This document shows, piece by piece, positions 35,598-47,500 of a stretch of DNA of 64,000 bases. A model generated the notes under the pieces. That model worked only from the letters and a program-made list of their open reading frames with translations, did not search any database and was not told where the DNA came from. This stretch comes from Paulownia fortunei (lineage: Eukaryota > Streptophyta > Magnoliopsida > Lamiales > Paulowniaceae): NCBI GenBank assembly GCA_019321725.1, contig CM033106.1, positions 29,872,118 through 29,936,117 on the forward strand. Reading direction: 5' to 3'. Position 1 is the stretch's first letter, and each line of letters starts with the position of its first letter. The translations under genes were made by a program, and so were the position numbers.

Positions 35598-35639
35598 TTG
35601 ATTTGATAATCGAACGGAGGTTTTCATAAAACTCAGCAC

Positions 35640-36350
35640 CCCAAAATGTTGTATTTAATATACAACTCAATAATAATTATTTATTTTATTTTTAATTTTT
35701 TGGTTTGATAATTTTATTAATGTATTTTTCTAAATAATTATAATGAATAATTAAAAAATTTAACAATAAAATTTTAATTAAATTTCTTATTTATTTGTTT
35801 AAGTTTTGGTGAGTAAAAAATGAAAACAGTATAAAAGTAAGTAATAAAAATAAAATTATAGATAAGAATTTGGTAAATTCCATATGCTAAAATACTATAA
35901 TGATTATGAGTTAATTAGTTCAATTCAAATTATTATTATTTTTTATTTATAATTTATTTAACTAAATTTTTAATGAAATAAAAAAGATAAAAAGTAGATA
36001 TAAAATTAAACCATAGAATCATAATTACATTTCTTATTTATTATTTTTTTAATTTTGGTGAACCCAAAAATGAATAAAAATAAATAATAAATATAAAAAT
36101 ATGTAGAATTTATAATTTGGTATTATGTATGATTGGGTTAACGAAATTGATTCGAAAACTAAATTATTATAAAAATAAAAATTAAATATTGAATCGAATT
36201 TTTTGATTTGAAATCAATACATATCTTTGGTTTCGATTCGATGTGATTGTTTTACCAAACTATGGACAACCTTAATCATATACCATAAAATTATTTATAA
36301 ACCATACTACTGTGGTATTATGATCTTGGCCTTTGTTTATTCTATATATG
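35640..36350. repeat. AT-rich region with diverged internal duplication
   Basis: TTTCTTATTTATT followed by AATTTTGGTGA or AAGTTTTGGTGA occurs at about 35787 and 36030. Each copy is followed by an AAAAATGAA..A and AAATAATAAA-type tail, about 245 bp apart. No coding signal. Confidence 0.45.
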
Positions 36351-36360
36351 TTTTTTCTTT

Positions 36361-37311
36361 ACCGATAATTTTAATTTTGGTCCTCAAGTATATTTTTAAA
36401 TCAATTTTGGTACTCAATATTCCAACCTCATTAATTATGGTCCCTAACATTTTAATTCTTCATCAAAATTAGTCCCTCCGTCAATTCTTGGTTAAAAACT
36501 AACAATTGATTTCATTTTGAACCCCAAGTATACTACTAAATCATTTTTTTTTATTCCGACTTCATTAAATTTGGTCCTCATTTTTTAATTTTTTATTGAA
36601 ATAGCATTTCATAATTAATTTTCAAGGAGAAAATAAAAATATATAGATATGAAGAATAATATTTTGGGTATGCCTAGAATATGAGATAATTTTTTTGGAC
36701 CAAATATATTTTTGACTTTTGTTAAATTAACAAAAAAAATATTATCAATATCCATGTTAGATACCATGATTTTATCTATATATTTAATTTTTATTAAGTC
36801 ATGGTATTTCAATAAATTTTTTTAATTCATCATAAATCCCTAAAAAGTCGTATATTTTAGGACCCAATCATTTGAATACCCTATATTACTCTCTGTTTTG
36901 TCAATTTAGCAAAATTTAAAAATATAATTGGTACAATTTTTAATACAAAAAGTTAGTATGAGAATTATATCATATTTTAGGTATGCCTAAACTATTCTTC
37001 CTTATTTTCTATCTTTTTTTTTCTTTTCTTCTAAAAAATTATTGATAAAATATTATTTTGATAAAAAATTAAAAATTAAGGATTGAAATAGATAAAGTCG
37101 GACATAAGGTACCAAAACTGATTTAGTGATATATTTGAAAGACCAAAAATGAAATCAACTGTTCATTTCAGTTAGTTTTATAGATAGTTGACATAGAGGA
37201 CCAATTTTAATGAAAAATTAACATAATAAGGATGAAAATTGATGAAATCGAAATATTAGGTACCAAAATTAATTTAAAAGTATATTTGGGGACCAAAATT
37301 GAAATGATCCC
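36361..37311. mobile_element. foldback / Mutator-like non-autonomous element with long inverted arms
   Basis: The left end starts ACCGATAATTTTAATTTTGG. The reverse complement of the right end starts GGGATCATTTCAATTTTGG. The two arms stay alignable for several hundred bases, for example GTATATTTTTAAATCAATTT against ATATACTTTTAAATTAATTT, and both contain TTGATTTCATTTT. The arms approach each other near 36.74 and 36.89 kb. Flanks are TTTTTCTTT (36352-36360) and TTTTTCTTC (37312-37320), an imperfect 9-bp target-site duplication as made by Mutator-like transposases. No transposase frame is present, so it would need to be mobilised in trans. Confidence 0.75.
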
Positions 37312-37320
37312 TTTTTCTTC

Positions 37321-38079
37321 GCCCAAAAAATGACAAGGTAATTGCAGTCAATAGTAATAAATGAAGTTTATGTCTACAGCACATTTTTCTATAATGATGG
37401 CGTCGCAGGCAAAACGTGGGAAAAGAACGAAGTCTAAAATTGAGGAAGAATTAAAACACTTAAAATTAATATAATTAATTGCAGTTAATATCGCACCTCA
37501 GTAAAGATAAACTCAATTGTTGACAATTATTTTGTAATTAAATAACGAAAAAAAGTCTCTACCAACCTTCAACCTTCAAAAGATTAAGAGTCCGTTTGGT
37601 TTTATTTTTAAACTTATTTTCATATTTCAAGTATTTACATGTTGAGATTATCAAGTATCATTTCAAATCAATTTTGATTTCTTTATGCATAGCATTTACA
37701 TGATACCTCAATAGATTATGTCCAAGTCCAAATCCTTCTTAGGTTCCTTTGACATAATGTAATTTTTATACATGATCATTCATTATATTTAATTAACTAT
37801 TAAATCAAATTAATATTACAATATAACAAACACTTGACACCGCCATTAAAAAAAATCTAAGAAAGTTTTGAAAGTAACAACGATGTCTACCCAAAAAAAA
37901 AAAAAAGAAGAAGAAGATAATAATAGAAAGTTTTGAAAGTAACAAAATAAATAAGTGCTATTAAGATTTAATATAAAAAATAAAAAGAGTTGTATGCAAG
38001 AATAAAAGATTTGATCTTGACTTTGTAAAAGATTAGAGGTTTTCACATGGTGACATAAAATTAAGTTAATATAAAATAA
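37321..38079. other. gene-free AT-rich spacer
   Basis: Nothing coding. A short direct repeat AGAAAGTTTTGAAAGTAACAA occurs at about 37859 and 37925. Confidence 0.5.
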
Positions 38080-38730
38080 TGGCTAATTATAAGAGTAATG
38101 TATGTTTAATGGATTATAGGGGACAGCAAAGAGATCATCTATCACTCAATAAAATCCAGGTCAATTTTATATGTGAAGCAATTATTTATAGCATTGAATG
38201 GCTCTTCAGAGATATCTGAGTTACAGAATTGGACAACTCAAATTTATTAAATATATAGCAAGACAGCACACACTTGAGAGGTGCAGCTTGTAATTAAAAT
38301 AGTTAGCCAAGTTGCCATAATATGTGTGTGTGTACGTGTTTATCATATGTTCGGGGGTGGAGGGGGGGGGGGGGGTTGAATAGTTATCATTTTTTTTTCA
38401 ATAATAGGACCAATATTATCTAGATTTTTAAAAGGAAAAAAGAAAATGAAATTCTCGTAGAACGGGGGTGGGGTTGTTGGGGGCGGAGTGGGGGGTTTGG
38501 TTTGGTTGTCGGGAATTATTTTAAAAATAATTTCAACGCAGCAAAAATAAATATCAAAATTAATTCACGGTATTTAAAAACTTTGAATAATATATGTTAT
38601 GAAAAGCGATATATATGGAACAATTAATTAAACTCTGTTTGGAAAGAGGCCAATTTACGCTCGGTTGGATGTGCACGCACCAAAGCTTGTCTTAAGAAAA
38701 AAATTTCAATAGTTGAAGTGTTCTCAAAAT
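38080..38730. repeat. diverged direct repeat flanking CYP74 gene 2, arm B
   Basis: Partner of 32090-33170. Arm B includes two G-rich runs, 38352-38376 and 38464-38495, and the shared GGGAATTATTTTA plus TTTCAACGCAGCAAAAATAA segment. It lies 2.6 kb upstream of the CYP74 gene 2 start, while arm A lies about 0.9 kb downstream of its stop. Confidence 0.65.
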
Positions 38731-41440
38731 TCTCTTTCTCAAATTGGAGAAAGAATAGTTTGTAAGAATTCAAAATTTGAAAAATAAAAAATTTAATGAA
38801 AACAGCAGTCCAGACACGGCCCTAACAATAGTTAGGTTGCGTGCGCCAGTCAAACAGTGCCACTTCGTATTTATAATAATGTAATGATATAAGTAATTCA
38901 TCAACTGAAAAAAATTAAAAACAAATAAGATATTTATAATAATTATTTTCACTAGTTAGGATTACTGCTTCCTTCTTTACTTTAACTTTCTAATTCAATT
39001 AGAACCTTTTTTTTCCTTTGTGAAGTTTATATATGCATGGCTAAGTTATCAATAGAATGATGAATTTAACTGATTATTGGTCATTTCTCTAGTTGATAGA
39101 CATTTTTTTTCAAAATATTTTTCTCCTAATTTCCTTTATTTTATTTTATTCAATTACTTGCCCTACATCAAAACTCTTGCTAATTAGTAACCAATGCTAA
39201 TGAATTTGGCATTGCCAATTCATTTGAAATAAAATTTTGGATGGCATATTCACAATTTTATACTTCCAACATAACACGAAAGATTATGCTATCTTTTTAT
39301 TTTTTATTTACTAAGATTACTAAAGTCTTTTGAGCCCTAAACTAATCATGGAAGAGAATCAGTCTTTCTCCTTAATTAGGTTTTTTGATAAATTTGGTGT
39401 ACAAGCAGTTCATATCCGAGTTGAACATTCATATTGATTATTTTATCAATTTAGACCCATCTTAAACGCGAATGAAACCATTAGAGGGACTAGTAAACAC
39501 GCGACGTTTATGGCTTTGAAAAAGAATCGAACCCATAATTTACTGTATTTTTTTTCAAATGCTCACCACTGTATCGTATCCATTGCCAAGATTATGCAAT
39601 CTTTGAGGCTTGAGCACGATAACATTAATTTATGCACCACCAACTCTACTAGCACATGAAAGGAAAATTATTTATTCTAATCACATTGTCATATGCTACA
39701 TTCACGGAAATCATGCCAAAATGCTCTAATTATTTGAATTAATTAAGAAGTTATATTAGACTATCCTATTGTAAATTGAGCAAGTCAAATAAAAACTATG
39801 AGTATAATATAATATCACTCATACAAGTCATATTCCTCAATAATGTATAGAATAACAAAAGGCTAGAAAAAAGGAATTGGGAAGAAACGAACCTCCGAAA
39901 TTGTGGTTGACAAAATCTTTTGTCCTTGTAGCTTCTACAGAAATACTGATTAATACTTCATTAGTATCACCGTGATAAAAGTTGAAAAGGAAAAAAAAAT
40001 TAATTGTATTTACAATTTTGCCTTTTATTAGTAATTGAAGTAATTAAAAAGGTATTCAAAAAGAAAAGTTCTGAATGTGATGTAGTACCTTCTCCAATGA
40101 ATCGTACAATAAACTGATACGTGGGGTGTTGCATGTGTCACAAACAAGCATTAGAGGTGTTGGGAGTGTGTTCGGTGAAAACCCTTCGACGCTCAAATCA
40201 GATCCAAAATAGATAAAATTCAAAAAACTTAATAGCATATTAATGAATAATTTACGTACCTTTTAACAATAAGGGTTGAACACTTTGATGTGTTGGACTC
40301 TTTTCAGAATTTGATTAAATATCTTGAACTAAGTAAGTTGGGCCTTTTTTTTATTATGACCCATCAGAATGTTTGAAAAGAAAATACAAATTATTTAAAA
40401 AATTATATTTGAATATTTTCCAAAGTAGTGTTAGTTTAAAGTAATAAATAAATCACAACATGAATTTAAAATGCGAATTGAGGTAGTCCCAACACTCCAA
40501 TGGGCCATTGGCTTGTAAGCTTCATTTATGAGGAGCATGTGCGACAGCCAAACACAACCATATCTCTTATCTAATATGCATCACATTAAACATTGATATT
40601 TATGAGTGTTATAGATTCGATGCAAAATTGTCAATTGGTAGTTTAGTTTGGTACATATAGATATGGGCCTTTAGTGTCTTTGTCTAAAGTGATTTAATTC
40701 TTTCTAAAATTAATTAGACCATGTACGTAATAATACTGGCCCAATTAAAACCCATAAGATTTTCTCAAATGTCCAATTAGAATGGACATGAAATAATGGG
40801 AAGGCCCATCACGAAATTAATCCTGGTTCAAAACTCCTTTCTTCTGTCGGCTGCATTCATCATCCCTTGTGTTACTTTTATGGGAATTGATAATAATGAC
40901 GGATAACTATAAGCAAATTATTCTAATTATTTCCTTCCCGACACCCACATTAGATTGATTTTACGAGTTCCATCAAGATCTCGAATTGTGTCGTGCACGT
41001 AATACTCTTCGTTATCAACGTGTCATTCAATAAATATATGTATATTGTGGATAATATATTGAATGAATAAATAATAAATAAATATTATATTTTTTATAAA
41101 ATAAAATATTTATTTAACATCAAACACTTAACAAATTATTATCCTGTGATGATAATTTCTCATATTGCAAAACTACTCATGACCTTCAACTCTATATACA
41201 ACTCATGACCTTCAACTCTATATACAACTATACATTATATATAATTTAATAAAATCTAAAATTTTATTCTTATTAATAAATTATTATTAAAAATATCTCT
41301 TTACTCGTTATAAAAATTTTGTATGTTAGGAAAAATTCTAGAAATATAAACACAATGATAATATCATAATAATACGCGCCACGACAAACAAATGGACAAC
41401 TGGCTTAGTTAATAATTATAAACTTGCCCAAATTATTGAA
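38731..41440. other. gene-free AT-rich interval
   Basis: No coding signal. A tRNA-B-box-like word on the minus strand (GGGTTCGATTC at about 39523-39533) could be a decayed SINE, but no flanking duplication was found. A 26-bp tandem duplication lies at 41175-41226. Confidence 0.5.
41175..41226. repeat. 26-bp perfect tandem duplication
   Basis: ACTCATGACCTTCAACTCTA plus TATACA occurs twice in a row (41175-41200 and 41201-41226). Confidence 0.9.
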
Positions 41441-41442
41441 CT

Positions 41443-41450
41443 CCACGTGG
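41443..41450 (+). promoter_or_regulatory. ABRE/G-box of the COR413 gene
   Basis: A palindromic CCACGTGG lies about 230 bp upstream of the COR413 ATG. This is the core of ABA-responsive elements bound by ABF/AREB bZIP factors and fits the known cold and ABA induction of the family. Confidence 0.5.
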
Positions 41451-41573
41451 CAGCTCCACTTCCATTGCCGGATGCCAACTAACAAAACTCAAAACGGGTT
41501 GATACGCTCAAACTTTGACTTGCTGAGCGCTTGCTTCCAGACTAGATCATTTATCCTTTGAGAAATCTTCCAT

Positions 41574-41582
41574 TTTTATATA
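41574..41582 (+). promoter_or_regulatory. TATA box of the COR413 gene
   Basis: TTTTATATACC about 100 bp upstream of ATG 41679. Confidence 0.5.
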
Positions 41583-41678
41583 CCCTGATACTCTCTCAAT
41601 TTTTCAGTTCTTTTCTTATTTTTATAACATAAAAATCCACAAATCCCATCTTGGAGAAAGAAATTTCTTGTGAAAAAG

Positions 41679-43738
41679 ATGGATAAATTGATGGGTGGAA
41701 AGAAAAGTTACTTGGCGATGAAAACTGATTCTGCAGCAGCCAGTGAACTGATCAGTTCAGATTTGAAGGAAGTTGGGCATGCAGTGAAACAGCTAGCCAA
41801 CCATGCTATCAAACTAGGTGGCCTTGGATTTGGGACTTCATTTCTCAAATGGGTTGCTTCTTTTGCTGCAATGTAAGTCTTTTCTTGATTTACCTCTGAA
41901 ATTTTACCGTTCTTTACCCTTTTCGATTCGTGGTACCTTAATCTTATTTGTTTTTTTGATGATTGGAAATTTGGGTTTTTGTTTTTTGAATCAATTATGA
42001 GGAAATTGATTAGATTTTTCAGGAAATAGTAAGGTATTAATGAGGTAGTTGGGTTAAGTTTCTCTTACCACTAGATATAGATATTCATCTTACATACAAA
42101 GGTAGATACAGTCACAGTTATGGATAATCAACTTTGTTGATTCATGTTGTCATCATCTTAAATATGAAAAACTGCAAGATGACTTGTGATTAATTATATC
42201 AAACGTTCAATTTTAGGATAGATGACTAAATTATAACGAAAATCTTAGGACACTTGACTACCCTCTTCCATGAAGTGTAACAATGGAATGATGTTATGCT
42301 GTAGATTTAGGATTGCGTTCCTGTAATTTGGTGCTGGCTACATTGTTGTGCATTCATATGTACTGTTCAACACGAAACAGCATTTTATGTATTAAGTGTG
42401 AAATATGATGTGCAACTTTGAAGACACTATGCTTCAAAGAAGAATTGTTGTAGTAAGTTGTTTTACATGTCGCCAAACTAAATTAACTGTAGAAATGAGG
42501 GCACAGTGCAATTTTAAGCATAATAATTCTGAAGTCTGTATCCTACTCAAAATTAATCAGTGTTCATGATTAAATCCAAATTAAGAACAAAGAGAAACTT
42601 AATTACGTCTATCCAATTGTAGATAGCCCCAATGTAGCTCCTTTCATAAACCACCAAAAAAAATTGATTGCACTGCAGATCACTCACTGGACTGCCATCT
42701 AGTATTGCCTATGCTATCTCTTGCTACCAAAACTTGGAAAAGACGCAATAATAAATGAATGTTCTCTCGTTTCTTGCCTCTGGCTTAACTATATTTGCTG
42801 TTTCATCCTACACTTTTTGTTGTTTTTGTTTGTATCGTTTAGAATGGAAATGTCCAAAGGATCATCAGGTCTCTTGCCTCATATGAGTTCTCGTTGTCAT
42901 GTGTACATATATCCATATTCATCCTCTATAGGTTTATACAATGAACATATACATTTGTTTCCATCTGCAGTTACTTATTGATCTTGGACCGCACAAACTG
43001 GAAAACCAACATACTTACATCCCTCTTAATCCCATACATTTTCCTCAGTCTTCCTTCATGGTTATTCAGCCTGCTGAGGTAATTACCCTTTCCTAGATAA
43101 GTGTCTCTTATTCTTTTGACTCAATCACACCTTACTAGCTTGTTTCTAGTAGCTTTAACAATTTGCTTGTTTTATTATTTTCATGTGGATAACAATACAG
43201 GGGAGAGGTTGGAAAGTGGATTGCTTTTGTCGCTGTTGTGTTACGCCTTTTCTTCCCCCGACATTTTCCAGGTGTGATGCCATTTTTAGTCACCATATAA
43301 TATTGCAGCATCAATTTTGAGACTGAAAATTCTGTTCAACACTCAGAACTAAGATTTTGGCATTCTTTTTTAACCTCTCTCTCTCTCTTAAACATTTGAG
43401 GTGCACTATGATTTTGGTCTCACAGAGAGCTATGCGATATGATTGGCTTGACCAAGATTATAACATCGATAATTGTCCAAGCAGATTGGTTGGAACTGCC
43501 AGGATCTTTGATCTTGCTCCTTGTGGTGGCTCCTGGATTCTTTGCCGACACCATAAGGGGCAGCGTGGTGGGAGTCTTTATTTGCCTGGCCATCGGATGT
43601 TACTTACTGCAGGAACACATTCGAGCATCTGGAGGGTTCAGAAATTCCTTTACGAAGAGCAATGGCATTTCAAACTCTGTTGGGATACTCCTCCTCTTTC
43701 TATATCCAGTTTGGGCACTCGTACTTTACCTTCTTTAG
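41679..43738 (+). CDS. COR413-PM: cold-regulated 413 plasma membrane protein (COR413-PM), 4 exons
   Basis: A multi-spanning membrane protein of the plant WCOR413 family, induced by cold and ABA and linked to freezing tolerance; the molecular activity is unknown. Exons: 41679-41872, 42971-43078, 43201-43271, 43485-43738. All introns are GT-AG, and the product has 208 residues (family about 200). Family hallmarks are YLAMKTD near the N-terminus, LGGLGFG.SFLKW.ASFAA, YLLILDRTNWKT, TSLLIPYIFLSLPS, GKWIAFVAVVLRLFFPRHFP, DWLELPGSLILLLVVAP and CYLLQEHIRASGGFRNSFT. No transit peptide precedes YLAMKTD, so it belongs to the plasma-membrane group rather than the plastid inner-membrane (IM) group. Intron 1 is long (1.1 kb). 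ATG 41691, four codons downstream, is an alternative start. Confidence 0.95.
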
Positions 43739-44527
43739 AACATTAATGGAGCTTTAGAACATGCGTGATATATTTGTTAAGGTTTGTGAAGAAATTGTAG
43801 CCAGTCCAATTGCTTTTGTGTACCAAACTGTCTGCTGGTTTATTTGTTTAAAAGGGATAATGCTGCATGAACCATAAGAGTGACAGAGTTTGTATGATAT
43901 TATATGTTCAGCTGTCTGTACAAGAAATAGATGCAGGAACAGACATCAACGCTTATGTGTTTGTTTTTGAAGTATGTATCACCGGCGTATCTTATATGCT
44001 AATCTCGTATCTTAGTAATCACATTTGATTATTGCTTAACTTGCAACTCTTCCTTCTTCCTTGCATTGAAGGATTGTTGCTGGAGTATACTTAATTACTG
44101 AAGTATTGTAATTTAGCATGAGACCTGCCCCAGCATCACAAATATATATTCACTAGCAAAAAAAAAAAAAAGAGCTAGTGTCTTCTGGAGTGAAGCTCTA
44201 GACGGCAGAAATCCCCATTTCACATGTTGCTCCCACAGTAAGATTCAAGACTGTATGTTCATATAATCAATTTTCTTTAGGTCTGTGTATGAGAAAGAGC
44301 TAAAGAGAGAAGAGAAAATAAGGATCAAATTTAATAGGCTTTTCATAAACCCTGAATTTTTGGACTTATTGCGACGAATTCAACTAGTTTATCTATATAT
44401 TAACATGGACAAGAACAAGCATATGAAAATGCAGGGAAAAATGCATCATTTCTTCCTTGAACAGTTTGTGAGGATGAACATCTGAAGAAACATTTTGCGT
44501 TGCGGCTTCCCCAGGTTGATGCTGTTT
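43739..44527. other. 3' flanks of COR413 (+) and LACS (-)
   Basis: The genes are convergent, with 790 bp between stop codons. UTR-like sequence and a poly-A tract at 44157-44172. No additional gene. Confidence 0.5.
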
Positions 44528-47500
44528 CTATGCTTTTGTTCCTTTGGCTTCACTGTACATCTGATCAATGCAATCCTGCATATGTTGCAAAATATTGTCA
44601 TATTTACAATGTACACCGAAAAAGATAAGGATGTAAAGAGATGCTAAAACATGGATAAGGCATGGGAAGAAAACAATTCATCAATCAAAGTGACTTACCT
44701 TGTAATAGTTGAGCAACTGCGGCCTCTTAAGTTTAAACGTTGGAGTAATTAGATCTCGATCAATGTCAAAAGGAATAGGGTCCAGATGAACAGCTCTTAA
44801 CATTTCAAAACCACGAAGCTGAAGAAACATTTAGGGCATATAAGTAAAATGTTGAGCACAATTTCATTTGAGAGAAATGGAACTCATGTAACATACATTG
44901 TGTCTTTTGGCAGTGGTGTTGAGCTCATCTAGAATGTATTTTCTGGCCTTCACGTTACTGCACAAGGACTGTAAGTCTCCTTTCTCTTGATTATTTGCTG
45001 CCCAATCCTCAAGTGCCTTTCTCTCCGGCACTGCCACAGCCACCAGAAACGACTCAAAACTGTTCCCGTAAACCCAAATCTACAGAATCATTCAGTAATT
45101 GCTGCAGTTAGTAAGTTGAACAACGTCACATGATGCAAGCAGACAACCTATTTTTCGGTAATCATGCCAGGTTCTGTTATAACAAATATGGTGTTATGCA
45201 TCTTATGTCGAAATAAATTGTAGTCTAAGTGTCCTGACTTACTGATGTAATAAGAGGACATCGTGAATAAGTGCTTTCAATACTTTCCACAGCAACATAT
45301 TCCCCTTGTGACAGCTTGAATATGTTCTTTTTCCTATCAATTATTTTCATTGCTCCATTTGGCTGCCACTCCCCAACATCACCTACAATGTTTCAGTCAG
45401 ATATTTTTAGTTACATAAAGAACGTAAACAATACAAATGAGGACTCTATTTGGCTTTTTTCACCAGCAGGAAGAGGGGAAAAGGACCATAAGTTTCCAAA
45501 TATGTTCTTGAGAAATTTTACCTGTATGGAACCACCCATCCACGACTACGTCTTCTGTAAGATCCGGACGTCTATGGTAGCCAGAGAATAAGGTGTTTCC
45601 CCGCAGACAAATTTCACCTCTTGGAACAGTAGAAAGTGCATCATATCCCATCTCAGGCACTGATTCAAGCCTTGCTTCAATTGTTGTCATAGGGACACCG
45701 ACTGATCCCATCATAGGGAACACATTGGCTATGGAAGTGAAACATCCACCACAACTTTCTGTAAGGCCTGAAGTGAAAAATACATGAAAAGAAGCAACAT
45801 TCATCATGAGAGAATTTGAGAATAAGCATATTGGAAGATTTCTGGAGATATAAATAGTCAAAGAAGCTTCAATATGTTTCACTTGTTCAATTTTCCACTT
45901 TAGGCTATGTTTGGACCTTGGATTTCAGTGAGGTCGATGGTCCAACATAGCCTTAAAGAATATAAGGTCAAGCTAAGAATCAACATAGTGGCCCCTTACG
46001 TTCACAGGCAACTTGACTTGGATTTTTAAAATATGATGCCACAAGGATGGTAAAATGTCTACACAAACCCTTATTTCAGGAGTATTATGGTCTCTATACC
46101 ATTAGCAGGTAAAGAGACCATACTCTAATGTAAAACATATATATTACCATAGCCTTGTGATAAGACACAGCAGCATGTCACCCTCAAAAACTCCTCAATG
46201 TGCTTAGGTAAAGGTGCAGCTCCTGATAACATAAGACGAACTCGTCCACCAAATCCTTGTTTAATCTAAAAGCAGAGTCAGTTAGAGGCTAACAAATGAA
46301 CTCATAAAGTAGGACAACTTAAAAAGTCACTAACCTTATCGAAGACCAGCTTGTCCAAAAGAGGAGATGCTTCCTCTTGCCTGAGTCCTTTCTCCAGATT
46401 CCTTAATTTACTGTCCATGATTTAATTATTGTCCGTAAAACAGAAAGTCAGTAAAAAATGTTTGCTATAGGATCTGCAATTTGCAAATAAACACGTACTA
46501 GTTGTATGCAATCTGGAATAGTGACTTCTTCAGTGAACCACCAGCCGAAATTCTATCCATTATGCCTGAAAAAGGAAAAAAAGAATAGAATAGATAAAGA
46601 AAATCTGGCCAGAATCTTAATTCAAACTGTACATATAAATGACTCCATACCTGTGTATATTCGATCATAAACTCTTGGAACTCCACAGAATATAGTTGGC
46701 TTTAACACAAGAAGATCCTCAACCAAGAATCTAATGTCCTGTAATTTCAACAGAAATGCCGCTTTAGAAGTTTCAAAAGTAAATGCATCAAACATATGGA
46801 ATCATTGTTCAGAAAACGAATTGAATAGCACGATATTGATCTTACCCCCTGCCAAAATCCAATGGAAGAACCACAATAAATACAATAGGTCTCAAAAATT
46901 TGATCAAATATGTGGGCCAGTGGAAGGAAGGAAAAGTACACATCCTCTTCTGTACCCTGCAGAGTGAATGCTATAGTTATTGATTGAAAGTCTTATTCCA
47001 GGCCGGAGGAGGAAAACCAAAGGAAAGTAAATAAAGCACTCCAATAGCACATGCTCTATGTTACACTTGTTGATTGAAAATCAAGATCCATTCATCATTC
47101 AGGAAATAAGTAGATCTTTTTACCGCTTTGTCTGTCTCTAGAAGGAGTTGATCCATAGACAAGACTTCTGCCATGAAAGCACCATTAGTTAGAATGACCC
47201 CTTTCGGTTCTCCTGTCGTGCCACTGGTGTACATTATCGTGCATGTATCTGTCTTCTTTTTTGGAGGAAGATTGTCATCTGAATCTCCCTGCAAATACAG
47301 AATAAATACAAAATTACAAGAAGAAATCCACACGTAAAGGCTAAAAATAGTTAAAAATAGTGTGTTCTGCATATTTATTGATTGATGACTTGTACTAACC
47401 AACAGAGCAAACTCTTCCCAGGAGAAGCAAGCCACACCTAGTTCCTCAGCTGCCTCCTTTTGCTTATCAGAAATCTTTCCAAAGCTGACAATAGCTTAAG

